Shown: positions 44,745 to 51,892, numbered from the stretch's first letter. The stretch is 64,000 bases of DNA from CAJFUR01 sp904420575 (GCA_965119745.1 OZ221973.1:1550001-1614000), one strand, 5' to 3'. Translations and numbers: made by a program. The notes: generated from the sequence alone by a model not told the origin.

Positions 44745-45356
44745 TTGGCGAGGGTTAAGAGGGAGCATCCTGGACATTCTCATGGGGGGACCTGTTGGCG
44801 AACTAGAGCGGTTTTGAAAAAACATCTTTCTGATGATTTCAATCGGAGATGTGCTTATTGTGACGATAGAGATTTTTATTGCGGAGGGATAAACTCTTTT
44901 CATATTGACCATTTCGCTCCGAAATCAAAATTTCCTAAATTAGAATTTGAATATAAAAACCTTATGTACTCGTGTCCGTATTGCAATCTTGCCAAGTCTG
45001 ATAAATGGCCAAGTGACGACTCGAGGCTTAATGTCGTGGGCAAAAGCGGATTTGTTGACCCTTGTACTGATGAATATGAAGAGCACCTCGAAAGGGCTGA
45101 GAACGGTATCATTCGTGCAAAGACCGAACTAGGCTCTTATATGGTTCACGAGTTAAAGTTGTACCTTCAACGTCATGCTATTTTCTTTCTTATGGATGAG
45201 CTGCGAGATAGAAGGCAATTGCTAATGGAGCGAATTAATGACTATCGTCTAAAAGGAAAAGATTTTGCAGTATTAAGCTATGCCTTATGTGTGGTCAATG
45301 AATACATCGTAGAATATCTGGACCTTTGGGAGTCCTCGCTCGAATTGGATGTTTGA
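44745..45356 (+). CDS. HNH endonuclease, likely effector
   Basis: The 203-residue protein has a compact zinc-stabilised HNH/beta-beta-alpha-metal nuclease: RCAYC (C36, C39), SFHIDHFAPK (H53, D55, H56), a central Asn (N72) and CPYCNLAKSDKWP (C77, C80). A helical C-terminal half follows. It resembles HNH partners found beside ATPases in anti-phage systems such as Septu (PtuB), which is family-level knowledge. TTG 44745 is taken as start, 1 bp after the receiver gene, with GGAGAGG upstream; an earlier frame start would overlap the receiver gene. It is probably the DNA-cutting effector released by the GHKL-REC relay. Confidence 0.83.
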   Translation: MARVKREHPGHSHGGTCWRTRAVLKKHLSDDFNRRCAYCDDRDFYCGGINSFHIDHFAPKSKFPKLEFEYKNLMYSCPYCNLAKSDKWPSDDSRLNVVGKSGFVDPCTDEYEEHLERAENGIIRAKTELGSYMVHELKLYLQRHAIFFLMDELRDRRQLLMERINDYRLKGKDFAVLSYALCVVNEYIVEYLDLWESSLELDV

Positions 45357-45373
45357 GGTCAAAAGATCGCCAA

Positions 45374-45391
45374 TCATTCCCACTCGATGGT
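45374..45391 (-). mobile_element. Candidate att site resembling the 3' end of guaA
   Basis: The minus strand of 45374-45391 reads ACC ATC GAG TGG GAA TGA, that is TIEWE-stop, the nearly invariant C-terminus of GMP synthase (GuaA). The codons before it are not GuaA, so only the tail is present. That is what a site-specific integrase leaves at the distal end after inserting into the guaA 3' end. The orientation predicts intact guaA, on the minus strand, beyond the right end of the element. Confidence 0.5.
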
Positions 45392-45586
45392 GGAAGTGGC
45401 GGATAGTTGTTCGAACAGTATCATGTCGTATCACCTCGTTATAGGACGTCCGACCAGTAACGAATATTCCCAGTACCGTTTTGAACTCAGTCGTTTCGCG
45501 ATCTCTGGTCTTGGCATGAGGGAGTAAATCTGGAATCTAGAAAACCCACTGCCTGACCAGCCGAATCTCTCCGCACACATTATAGT

Positions 45587-45723
45587 TGAGTTCAACCGGC
45601 TATTGCATAGGGCGCATTTTTACACCCAGGAATAGCGTAGGAATAAAATCAGGGCATGGGTGTAAATCCTCTACCTGCGGAAACGTGAAACCATGAGTTC
45701 AAAGTGAGTTCACGATGAGTTCA
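45587..45723 (+). repeat. TGAGTTCA direct repeats
   Basis: TGAGTTCA occurs at 45587-45594, 45694-45701, 45705-45712 and 45716-45723. The last three are spaced exactly 11 bp. An inverted copy, TGAACTCA, is at 45482-45489. Helically phased repeats next to an att site resemble arm-type integrase/excisionase binding sites; an iteron role is the alternative. Confidence 0.6.
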
Positions 45724-45800
45724 AGGGTTGTCGGCACGAAAGCATTGTCCTTCGCGGCTCGGGCGAGAGGTTTCTGCTCGTTTGTCTAACCGAAGAACGG

Positions 45801-46658
45801 CTAATCGGACTCTCGCGAACCCTGCCAGCACGCGTCGCACAGGAGTCGAAGCGACCCTACGGCGTCCGGCCACGCGATTGAGGCAGCGTATGGGTTCGAC
45901 AGGCCGTAGGACCGCCATCTCTCCGCCATGGCCGCGCTGTCCTCTATCTCGGACAGTGTTTGAGCGTAGCTGGATGCACTGACGCCGCTGCCCCTCTTAT
46001 CGATAGTGGCCTCAAGCGCCGCCCTCAGGCTCGGCGGCTCCAGGCCCTCGCCCAGCTCGCGGAGCATGTAGACGTCGTAGAAGTCCCTCATCCTCGTGTT
46101 GAGGATCCCCCTCGCGAGGGCGGTCTCGATCTTCTCCGCGAGCACGGTCTCCACCGGGTAGGCCCATATGCCGATGTCGCGGTCCTCGAACATGAGGCGG
46201 TACTTGTGCATGACCTCGGCCGGGGTGATCGCGTCCCCCGTCGATATGTCGATCTTCAGGGGGATGCGGGTCTTCTCCATGCGGGCCGTGAGCGCTATCC
46301 TCACGCCGCCATACTCGGAGTCCTCCATGATCTCTCCCGCGCCGCCGACCTGGAAATCCATGCCGTCGTCGAGCTCGACGGCGGCGATCTCCTCCACGAC
46401 CTTGAGGGCGTTGCCGGTATCGAGCGCCAATCCCTTGACGGTCGCGTCGATGTCCATCGTGCTGCGCTGGTCCACGCCCACGAGCGAGGACATCAGCATG
46501 CCGCCCTTGAGCACGAAGTTGTCCCGGTATGGGGAGTTCGCGAGCCTCTCCAGGAACCGCTCCATGGCGTAGTGGCGCAAGAGCGCCTGGGACTTGCTGC
46601 TGTCCCCTTCGGCCTTGTTGCGGATCAGGTCCTTCACCCTGCGCGCGCCCTTGATCAC
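45801..46658 (-). CDS. abiEii: AbiEii-type nucleotidyltransferase toxin
   Basis: The 285-residue protein has the AbiEii/DUF1814 nucleotidyltransferase pattern: NFVLKGGMLMSSLVGVDQRSTMDIDATVKG (the GG...S and DxD region), VRIALTARMEKTRIPLKIDIST, and VETVLAEKIETALARG. Type IV AbiE toxins transfer nucleotides and arrest growth on phage infection, and so also stabilise mobile elements. GTG 46658 overlaps the stop of the antitoxin gene (GTGA), so translation is coupled. The cognate antitoxin lies directly upstream. Confidence 0.9.
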   Translation of the reverse strand: MIKGARRVKDLIRNKAEGDSSKSQALLRHYAMERFLERLANSPYRDNFVLKGGMLMSSLVGVDQRSTMDIDATVKGLALDTGNALKVVEEIAAVELDDGMDFQVGGAGEIMEDSEYGGVRIALTARMEKTRIPLKIDISTGDAITPAEVMHKYRLMFEDRDIGIWAYPVETVLAEKIETALARGILNTRMRDFYDVYMLRELGEGLEPPSLRAALEATIDKRGSGVSASSYAQTLSEIEDSAAMAERWRSYGLSNPYAASIAWPDAVGSLRLLCDACWQGSRESD

Positions 46659-47254
46659 AGAAGCACCTCCATCGCCTGCTGCACCTGCCTCTCGACCCCC
46701 ATCTCCCTGGCGTAGCGCCCGAGCTTGGCGAGGTCCTTCCCCCTGCTCGCCGCGTACCTGCGGAGGGCGTATCCGTAGGCGGCGGGGTCCATGGCCGCCT
46801 TCCTGCGCACGACGTCGCAGACGGTGCGCTCCCTGTCGTATGCCCTCACGACATGGCCGCCCGGAGACTCGGCCTCGGAGATCCCCAGGTCGTACCATTC
46901 CGGCTTCACGTAGAAGATCCTCACGCCCTGGTCCTTGAGGGACCCCGAGTGGTAGCCCGACTCCACCGTGAGGGCGATGGGGACGGGCTCGTGCTCGGCC
47001 ATGTCGTGGAGGTAGAGGGCCGTCTCGTGCGAGAACACGACCTTGGGGTAGCGCGCCTGGAGCAGGTAGAGCTCGTCGGGGAACACGTCGGCATCCACGA
47101 AGATGCCCGGGGACACCTTCTCCAGCCCCCGTGACCTCGCAAAGTCGTAGACCGCGTTCCTCGGGATCCCCGAGCCTATCGCCTCCGAGGCGATGAGGAC
47201 GCCGTTGTTCTCGTCGAGCAGTCGCTCGATCTTCTGTTCGTTTCTATTTGCCAT
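46655..47254 (-). CDS. abiEi: AbiEi-type antitoxin / repressor
   Basis: The 199-residue protein has an N-terminal winged helix (RNEQKIERLLDENNGVLIASEAIGSGIPRNAVYDFAR). The AbiEi core follows (VSPGIFVDADVFPDELYLLQARYPKVVFSHETALYLHDM, ...YDRERTVCDVVRRK). AbiEi neutralises AbiEii and represses its own promoter by binding inverted repeats. ATG 47254 is chosen; it has no clear ribosome-binding site and may be nearly leaderless. Confidence 0.88.
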   Translation of the reverse strand: MANRNEQKIERLLDENNGVLIASEAIGSGIPRNAVYDFARSRGLEKVSPGIFVDADVFPDELYLLQARYPKVVFSHETALYLHDMAEHEPVPIALTVESGYHSGSLKDQGVRIFYVKPEWYDLGISEAESPGGHVVRAYDRERTVCDVVRRKAAMDPAAYGYALRRYAASRGKDLAKLGRYAREMGVERQVQQAMEVLL

Positions 47255-47263
47255 AAACAATCA

Positions 47264-47290
47264 CACTGATATATTAGCATAGATTCAGTG
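47264..47290. promoter_or_regulatory. Candidate AbiEi operator
   Basis: CACTGA (47264-47269) and TCAGTG (47285-47290) form an inverted repeat around an AT-rich stretch (TATATTAGCATA) that can serve as -10. It lies 10-36 bp upstream of the AbiEi start. AbiEi is known to bind such repeats in its own promoter; the assignment is by position. Confidence 0.5.
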
Positions 47291-47365
47291 CAAGTGTTTG
47301 TATCATGCCGAAAGAGCGAGCAGACTTGGACCGACAGCGATCCGAAGCCTGCTCGTCGATTGCCG

Positions 47366-47647
47366 CTACTTCTCCCTGTAGATCCGAAGCACGTGGGAAT
47401 ACGGGGCGGTTCCGATCAGCTCGTTCACCATATCGTTGAACCTCTCGATGAGCACCGGTTTCGAATTGGCGGAAGTCCTCTTCAGCTCGCGCTCGACGTA
47501 ATCGCAAGCCGCAGCCCCGCCGAATATCACACGGCCCGTGAGCTCCTGGTTGAGCCAGTAGATGGCGCTGAGCAGCTCCCTGCGCGTAAGCTTGGAGGGA
47601 TCGACTATATCCTCCCTGCGCGTCGCGAAGATGTCGTTTCCGTTCAT
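47366..47647 (-). CDS. Small element-borne protein, function unknown
   Basis: The 93-residue product starts at ATG 47647 behind AAAGGA and reads MNGNDIFATRREDIVDPSKLTRRELLSAIYWLNQELTGRV. It is soluble and helical, ending in a basic tail (SHVLRIYREK). No domain is recognised. It lies downstream of and on the same strand as the 47715-48371 gene, 67 bp away, probably in one transcript. Confidence 0.6.
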   Translation of the reverse strand: MNGNDIFATRREDIVDPSKLTRRELLSAIYWLNQELTGRVIFGGAAACDYVERELKRTSANSKPVLIERFNDMVNELIGTAPYSHVLRIYREK

Positions 47648-47714
47648 GTGCCTGTCCTTTCTGTAGGGGGGCGCGGCTTGGCCGCGCCCCTGGTCGTTGC
47701 GGAGCTGGAGGCTT

Positions 47715-48371
47715 CTACTCGCGCGGGGCGATGCGGCAGGTGTCGGCGTCGATGTAGTTGTTGCCGTTCCAGGAGTAGTCGCCGTCGTGATCGTAGCGGT
47801 TGACGAAGGGGATTCCCTTGAAGCCCCTGGGGGCATCGTCTGCGCCGAAGCCCACGACCTCGAAGAGCTCGGGATTGGATTCGTACGCGCTCATCCAAAC
47901 CTTGTCGCCCAGGCGGACATCGGACACCGGCACCTCTTCGGCGTCCAGGAAGGCGCCGAGCCTCAGGTTCTCGGGCATCGCCTCATCGAAGGCGTGAAGC
48001 ATCTCGTCGAAGTCGTATCCACTCTGCTCGGCGGAAGGGTCGATGTGCCTCAGGCCGACCGCGTTCCAGTCCTCGTCGTAATCCGTGGCGTAGCGATCGA
48101 CTATCTTCCAACCGTCGATGACGTATACGCCGTTGTCGCCCTGGTCGCCAAGGTTTCGGTACCGGTCTATGCCCACCGAGAGCGACCCGCCGAAGAAGTT
48201 CCCGACCACCTGGGCCATCCGCGCCCATCCGTAGCAGTCCTGGCTCGGAGGACGGTAGCCCTGAAGCTCGCAGTACTTGAGCAAGGGCTCGACCGTGTCG
48301 CGGCCGCCGTTCCAGTGGAGGTAGAGTGCCAGGTTCTTGTCCGGCGTGGTGACGACTGCTCGATTTCCCAT
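47715..48371 (-). CDS. Element-borne acidic protein, function unknown
   Basis: The 218-residue acidic protein (MGNRAVVTTPDKNLALYLHWNGGRDTVEPLLKYCE..., SLSVGIDRYRNLGDQGDNGVYVIDGWKIVDRY..., GDYSWNGNNYIDADTCRI) starts at ATG 48371 with an ideal AAGGAGG. It resembles proteins often seen in conjugative elements of Gram-positive bacteria, but I cannot name a function. It is acidic and of moderate size, so an antirestriction-like or DNA-mimic role is conceivable but unproven. Confidence 0.68.
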   Translation of the reverse strand: MGNRAVVTTPDKNLALYLHWNGGRDTVEPLLKYCELQGYRPPSQDCYGWARMAQVVGNFFGGSLSVGIDRYRNLGDQGDNGVYVIDGWKIVDRYATDYDEDWNAVGLRHIDPSAEQSGYDFDEMLHAFDEAMPENLRLGAFLDAEEVPVSDVRLGDKVWMSAYESNPELFEVVGFGADDAPRGFKGIPFVNRYDHDGDYSWNGNNYIDADTCRIAPRE

Positions 48372-48749
48372 TTTGAAGACCTCCTTGTCTTTCGGCGGTC
48401 GCCCTGTGCCACCGCCTCGTGATCCGGGGTCGTGCGCGGGTTCCGCCTGCGCTGCAAGGAGGAAAGCGGGCTTCTTCGCAAAGGACGCACGTCCGCAACC
48501 TGCACATGCGACAGTCAAAGGCACGGGATATGCATGTGCGGGTTTTGCGCAGGAAGGGCGCGCCTTGCAGCGCACATGGCGGGTTCCGTGCGAGCGTGCC
48601 TGGATGAGAGGCGGGGCAGGGCGCACCTGAGGCGACGGAGGCCACGGGAAAGAGCGCATCAGCCCAACGGATGGGAACGGGCCCGCATTCGCTGTGACAA
48701 ATTGTCACAGTGGCTCCGAACTGGCGTTTTGCTCAAGATATGCGAGCTT
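48372..48749. other. Intergenic region with a TGTGACA-type palindrome
   Basis: This 378-bp region upstream of the minus-strand 48371 gene contains CTGTGACAAATTGTCACAG (48692-48710) and otherwise nothing I can support. Open frames here are shadows. Confidence 0.55.
48692..48710. promoter_or_regulatory. Operator-like palindrome, copy 1
   Basis: CTGTGACAAATTGTCACAG is a perfect 19-bp palindrome around one central base. The same core occurs at 50457-50479, and a shorter version (TGACAAGTTGTCA) at about 52871-52883. It probably binds a dimeric regulator encoded by the element. Confidence 0.6.
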
Positions 48750-49025
48750 TTATGCGGACATGCCGTCCTTGACGACCTCTTCAACGAACCAGCGCGGATC
48801 CTCGTAGAACAGGTAGGTGACGTTGTTGCCGGTTCGGACGGTGTAGCAGATGCCGTCTCCGCCCACCTTGCGCGACGAGGCGCGGCGCACGTCCTTGACC
48901 TCGTCGATGGGATAGGTCTTGCCGTCGTACCACTGGATGGATAGCGGCCGCACGCGACCGTCCTCGTCCATGCGCGCCGTGACGCTGACGTACCGCTTGA
49001 CCCTTCCCGAGATGCCTTCGACCAT
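48750..49025 (-). CDS. Small protein encoded downstream of the Y-family polymerase
   Basis: The 91-residue product (MVEGISGRVKRYVSVTARMDEDGRVRPLSIQWYDGKTYPIDEVKDVRRASSRKVGG..., split) starts at ATG 49025, 9 bp after the polymerase stop, with AGGTAGG upstream. Its beta-rich sequence (RPLSIQWYDGKTYPIDEV, YTVRTGNNVTYLFYEDPRWFVEE) resembles small accessory proteins that accompany element-borne UmuC/DinB polymerases. A role as polymerase partner is inferred from coupling and common SOS control. Confidence 0.72.
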   Translation of the reverse strand: MVEGISGRVKRYVSVTARMDEDGRVRPLSIQWYDGKTYPIDEVKDVRRASSRKVGGDGICYTVRTGNNVTYLFYEDPRWFVEEVVKDGMSA

Positions 49026-49034
49026 GATGCCCGC

Positions 49035-50309
49035 CTACCTGAGGAACCCTACGGGGTGGACGGTGTTGTTGCGCTTGATGTCGAGGCCGGACATGACCTC
49101 GTCGGTGAGCTCAACCGCCCGCTTGACGCAGGTGTTGCCGAAGCGCCCCCTCAGCGCGTCGATCGCGAGGTCCAGCCTCTCAAGGCGCTCTGTCTCCTCG
49201 GCGTCCCCGAAGAGCTCGCACTGCACGGGCACGTCCATGGGAACGAGATTGGTCACGCGCACGTGCACGGCCCTGAGCGCATGCTCCTTGTCGATCGGCT
49301 GGTTCGAGCGCAGAAGCCCCATGGCGACGTTCGCGACGTCCCTCGTGAGGCAGGTCGGGGTCCTCAGCGTCCTCTGCCTTGAGTAGCCGGAAAGGTCGCG
49401 TGCGAACCGCGCCCCCACCGACACCGTCCGACAGCGCATCCGTGGCTCGCGAAGCCTCTGCGCCACGGATTCGGAGAGGAGCCAGACGAGGGCCTTCACG
49501 TCGGAGTCGCATTCGAGATCGTGCGGGGCGGTGAGGCCGTTGCCGATCCCCTTCACAGCATAGTCCACATCGGCCTTCGAGGGATCCATGGCCTTCACGG
49601 GGCTCGCGTCCTCGCCCCTCGCGAACGCGCGCAGCATGATGCCGATCTTGCCGAAGCGCCTCTTCAGAAAGTGGTCCCCGGCATGTGCGAGGTCCCCTAT
49701 GGTCTCGTATCCGGCGGAATGGAGCTTGCGCATGGTGGCAGGACCGACGTAGACCATCTCGGAAGCGGCCATGGGCCATGCGACGTCGCGGAAGTTCTCC
49801 CGCGTTATAGCGATGATGCCGTCGCCCGGATCGGTGTCGCTCCCGAGCTTGGCGAATACCTTGTTCCACGAGATGCCGACGGAAACGGTGAGCCCGAGCT
49901 CGGACTTCACGCGCTCCGATATCTCCCTCGCCACGAGCATGGCGTCGCCCCCGAACAGCGGCAGGGATCCCGTGACGTCGATCCACGACTCGTCGAGGCC
50001 GAAGGGCTCGACGAGGTCTGTGTAGCCGTAGTAGATCATGCGCGCCAGACGAGAGTAGCGCTTGTAGGCGGCGTAGTCGGGCGGCACGACGACGAGGTCC
50101 GGGCACTTCTGCTTGGCCTGCCAGATCGCCTCGGCCGTCTTCACGCCGCAGGCCTTCGCCTCCCGGGACTTCGCGAGGATGATCCCGCTCCTGCGCTCGG
50201 GGTCGCCCGCCACCGCCACGGCCTTGCCCCTCAGCCCCGGGTCGAGGTGCTGGGCGACGCTCGCGTAGAAGGCGTTCATGTCGACATGCATGATGACCCT
50301 GTCGCCCAT
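49035..50309 (-). CDS. Y-family (DinB/UmuC-like) translesion DNA polymerase
   Basis: The 424-residue polymerase has the Y-family palm motifs IMHVDMNAFYASVAQHLDP and GLDESWIDVTGS, with SREAKACGVKTAEAIWQA and VSVGISWNKVFAKLGSD between and after them. A helix-hairpin-helix thumb and little-finger domain follow. It copies damaged DNA. ATG 50309 has AGGAGGTG upstream. An actinobacterial-type SOS box lies 24 bp before the start, so expression should follow DNA damage, including that from conjugative single-strand transfer. Confidence 0.92.
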   Translation of the reverse strand: MGDRVIMHVDMNAFYASVAQHLDPGLRGKAVAVAGDPERRSGIILAKSREAKACGVKTAEAIWQAKQKCPDLVVVPPDYAAYKRYSRLARMIYYGYTDLVEPFGLDESWIDVTGSLPLFGGDAMLVAREISERVKSELGLTVSVGISWNKVFAKLGSDTDPGDGIIAITRENFRDVAWPMAASEMVYVGPATMRKLHSAGYETIGDLAHAGDHFLKRRFGKIGIMLRAFARGEDASPVKAMDPSKADVDYAVKGIGNGLTAPHDLECDSDVKALVWLLSESVAQRLREPRMRCRTVSVGARFARDLSGYSRQRTLRTPTCLTRDVANVAMGLLRSNQPIDKEHALRAVHVRVTNLVPMDVPVQCELFGDAEETERLERLDLAIDALRGRFGNTCVKRAVELTDEVMSGLDIKRNNTVHPVGFLR

Positions 50310-50332
50310 GGCACCTCCTCGCTATCAAATGG

Positions 50333-50344
50333 GAACAAGTGTTC
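50333..50344. promoter_or_regulatory. LexA (SOS) box upstream of the polymerase gene
   Basis: GAACAAGTGTTC matches the Gram-positive/actinobacterial SOS box core GAAC-RNRY-GTTC perfectly, flanked by G and G (consensus C...G). It lies 24-35 bp upstream of the polymerase ATG. Confidence 0.75.
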
Positions 50345-50456
50345 GATTCTCGTGAATCCCTATGATGCACCCGATCGCTTATTCAGTCAATCGAACAGAT
50401 TGTGGATTTTCCGAAGCGGGAAGGACGGGCGCTCGAAAAGAGGTTTCGCCCAAACC

Positions 50457-50479
50457 CACTGTGACAAATTGTCACAGTG
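50457..50479. promoter_or_regulatory. Operator-like palindrome, copy 2
   Basis: This is a perfect 23-bp palindrome with the core TGTGACAAATTGTCACA, as at 48692-48710. It lies about 150 bp upstream of the polymerase gene and near the end of the convergently placed DUF4238 gene. Confidence 0.6.
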
Positions 50480-50481
50480 GC

Positions 50482-50509
50482 GATGACCTGCGAATATTCG
50501 CAGGTCATC
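50482..50509. terminator. 28-bp perfect palindrome after the DUF4238 gene
   Basis: Bases 50482-50495 are the exact reverse complement of 50496-50509 (GATGACCTGCGAAT / ATTCGCAGGTCATC), seven bp after the DUF4238 stop on the minus strand. A loopless palindrome without a T-run may end transcription or may be a protein-binding site. Confidence 0.5.
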
Positions 50510-50515
50510 AAGTCA

Positions 50516-51430
50516 TCAACGATTTTCCCTTCGGGTCAAAGCTGCACTGATGCGAAAGCGCTGGGCGAAAATACGGGCTTGGTCGAGATCCCCTCTTCTT
50601 CCGGAGACCACCTGCTCGCACGCGGGTTCCGAGACGAAGTAGCCGGAGTTCAGCCTGACGACAGTGCTGTCTGGAACCTCTAGGACGTCGCACTTCGTCG
50701 GTCCCGCGCTGGAATAGACTACCGCGAGGATGGAGGACAGCGGAAGCGTAAGGTCGTCGATGTGGTACTTCCCATCCTTCCGAAGCGTCGTGTTGAAATG
50801 CGGAGGGAGGGAAGAGGTGATGAAGCGAGCCTCCCCTTGCGGCCTGATGAAGTGGCAGCGCAGCCTTTCGAGGTCGCTCTTGGCGAAATACGTGGGGCTC
50901 CCCTTGCATCGCCAAAGCGCGAGCACCATCTGGTTCGCGCCTTGCGCCAGCACCTCGATCTCGTCGGCCATTCCCGCTTGGGCCAAAACCTCGCAGCCCC
51001 ATCTCACTTCAGGATCGCTGTACATCGCATCGTAATCCGGCTCGTAGCCCTCAAGCATCGCAGGGTGCCTCGCGATAAGGTGCCCGACCAGCCACAAGAG
51101 CGCCCTTCGCTCCTTTTCGTGGATGCGCCCGGCATCGAGCTGGGCATCTATCTCGCGAAGGAGGAGCGCTTGCTCGCCCTCTATCTCGGAGAGCTTCTTC
51201 TCGATCTTCCCGGGGAGGAGGTGACGCCCATGCCAACTCCTCTGACATCTCGCCTCCATCTCGTAATGGTAGTTCCGCTCGCACACATCTTCCGATCTGC
51301 TCTTGTAGGTCTTGCCCGCTTTGCGACTGAAAACCCAGAGGCTGTCGCCATCGTCCGAGAAGCGCCTCAGGTAGTACTGGGGCACGTAGTGCTGCTTCTT
51401 CGGGGTGTTTTCCTCTGCCAACCTACTCAT
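50516..51430 (-). CDS. DUF4238 family protein
   Basis: The product has the DUF4238 signature KKQHYVPQYYLRRFSDDGDSLWVFSRKAGKTYKSR at its N-terminus, followed by YHYEM..., a helical middle (KIEKKLSEIEGEQALLLREIDAQL) and HFIRPQGEARFITSS...P. DUF4238 proteins are frequent in accessory regions and their function is not established; a nuclease-like or defence role has been suggested by context. The start is uncertain: ATG 51430 (MSRLAEENTPKKQHYV) is chosen, and two upstream ATG codons would add 14-22 residues. Confidence 0.78.
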   Translation of the reverse strand: MSRLAEENTPKKQHYVPQYYLRRFSDDGDSLWVFSRKAGKTYKSRSEDVCERNYHYEMEARCQRSWHGRHLLPGKIEKKLSEIEGEQALLLREIDAQLDAGRIHEKERRALLWLVGHLIARHPAMLEGYEPDYDAMYSDPEVRWGCEVLAQAGMADEIEVLAQGANQMVLALWRCKGSPTYFAKSDLERLRCHFIRPQGEARFITSSLPPHFNTTLRKDGKYHIDDLTLPLSSILAVVYSSAGPTKCDVLEVPDSTVVRLNSGYFVSEPACEQVVSGRRGDLDQARIFAQRFRISAALTRRENR

Positions 51431-51618
51431 CTCGCTTCCGCAAACGTCAACCAGCCGCTCGGATGATGACATCGAATTGTTACAGCATGTCAACATCGCA
51501 TATTAAATCATCGCATTCAAGATGGGTGTCCCTTTTTGGAACAACTGTCTCTCGATATCGGGTTTATTATCGACGCAAGAAGTGTTTCAAACGGGCGTTT
51601 GCCCGAAACTGGTTCCAA

Positions 51619-51792
51619 GCGTCCGACGCAACAGCGCCGACAAGACCGGGGAGGAGGACTGGCATGAGAACCGGGAGATACACGATCATGGCCAGTTCGC
51701 CGTCGGACGCGAAGAAGCCAGATATGCCACCAAGAACCTCACACTGATTCAAGGTGCCACGATAAGCCCCGACAAACGTCGGGGCTTTTTTG
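51619..51792 (+). ncRNA. Candidate structured RNA / attenuator with intrinsic terminator
   Basis: GCGTCCGACG (51619-51628) pairs perfectly with CGTCGGACGC (51701-51710), enclosing a 72-nt region that contains a strong ribosome-binding site and a 27-codon frame. About 55 nt later AGCCCCGAC (51766-51774) and GTCGGGGCT (51779-51787) form a terminator with a T-run. This could be an attenuator ahead of the HTH genes or a small RNA. No known RNA family is recognised. Confidence 0.4.
51766..51792 (+). terminator. Rho-independent terminator
   Basis: A 9-bp GC-rich stem (51766-51774 / 51779-51787) with a 4-nt loop, followed by TTTTT on the plus strand. It is upstream of the HTH genes, so it ends a leader or a small RNA. 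Confidence 0.88.
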
Positions 51793-51853
51793 TCCGAAAG
51801 AACAGACAGATGGGCCACTTCGAACAAGGCAGCTGTGTGGGTTTAGCGAATTT

Positions 51854-51892
51854 GTGACTATGCGGGACTATGCGGGACTGTGCGCAAAAATC
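51854..51892 (+). repeat. Tandem 10-bp unit repeat, copy A
   Basis: GACTATGCGG-like units repeat three times in tandem (GACTATGCGG, GACTATGCGG, GACTGTGCG) and run into CAAAAATC. A near copy is at 53795-53832. Both precede genes of the element. Confidence 0.65.

Larger units (their letters stand above)
45357..45800. other. Left end of the conjugative element: att-like site and repeat-rich non-coding region
   Basis: No gene is supported in this 444-bp stretch. It holds the guaA-tail-like sequence, four direct and one inverted copy of TGAGTTCA, and an inverted repeat (TTTACACCCA at 45619-45628 with TGGGTGTAAA at 45657-45666). Base composition rises back to GC-rich towards its right end. This is the organisation expected for the end of an integrative element. 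Confidence 0.6.

Noticed and set aside
45420..45800. A plasmid-like origin (oriV) at the TGAGTTCA repeats
   Set aside because: No initiator gene or AT-rich melting region with DnaA boxes is adjacent; arm-type integrase sites beside the att sequence explain the repeats better, although iterons are not excluded.
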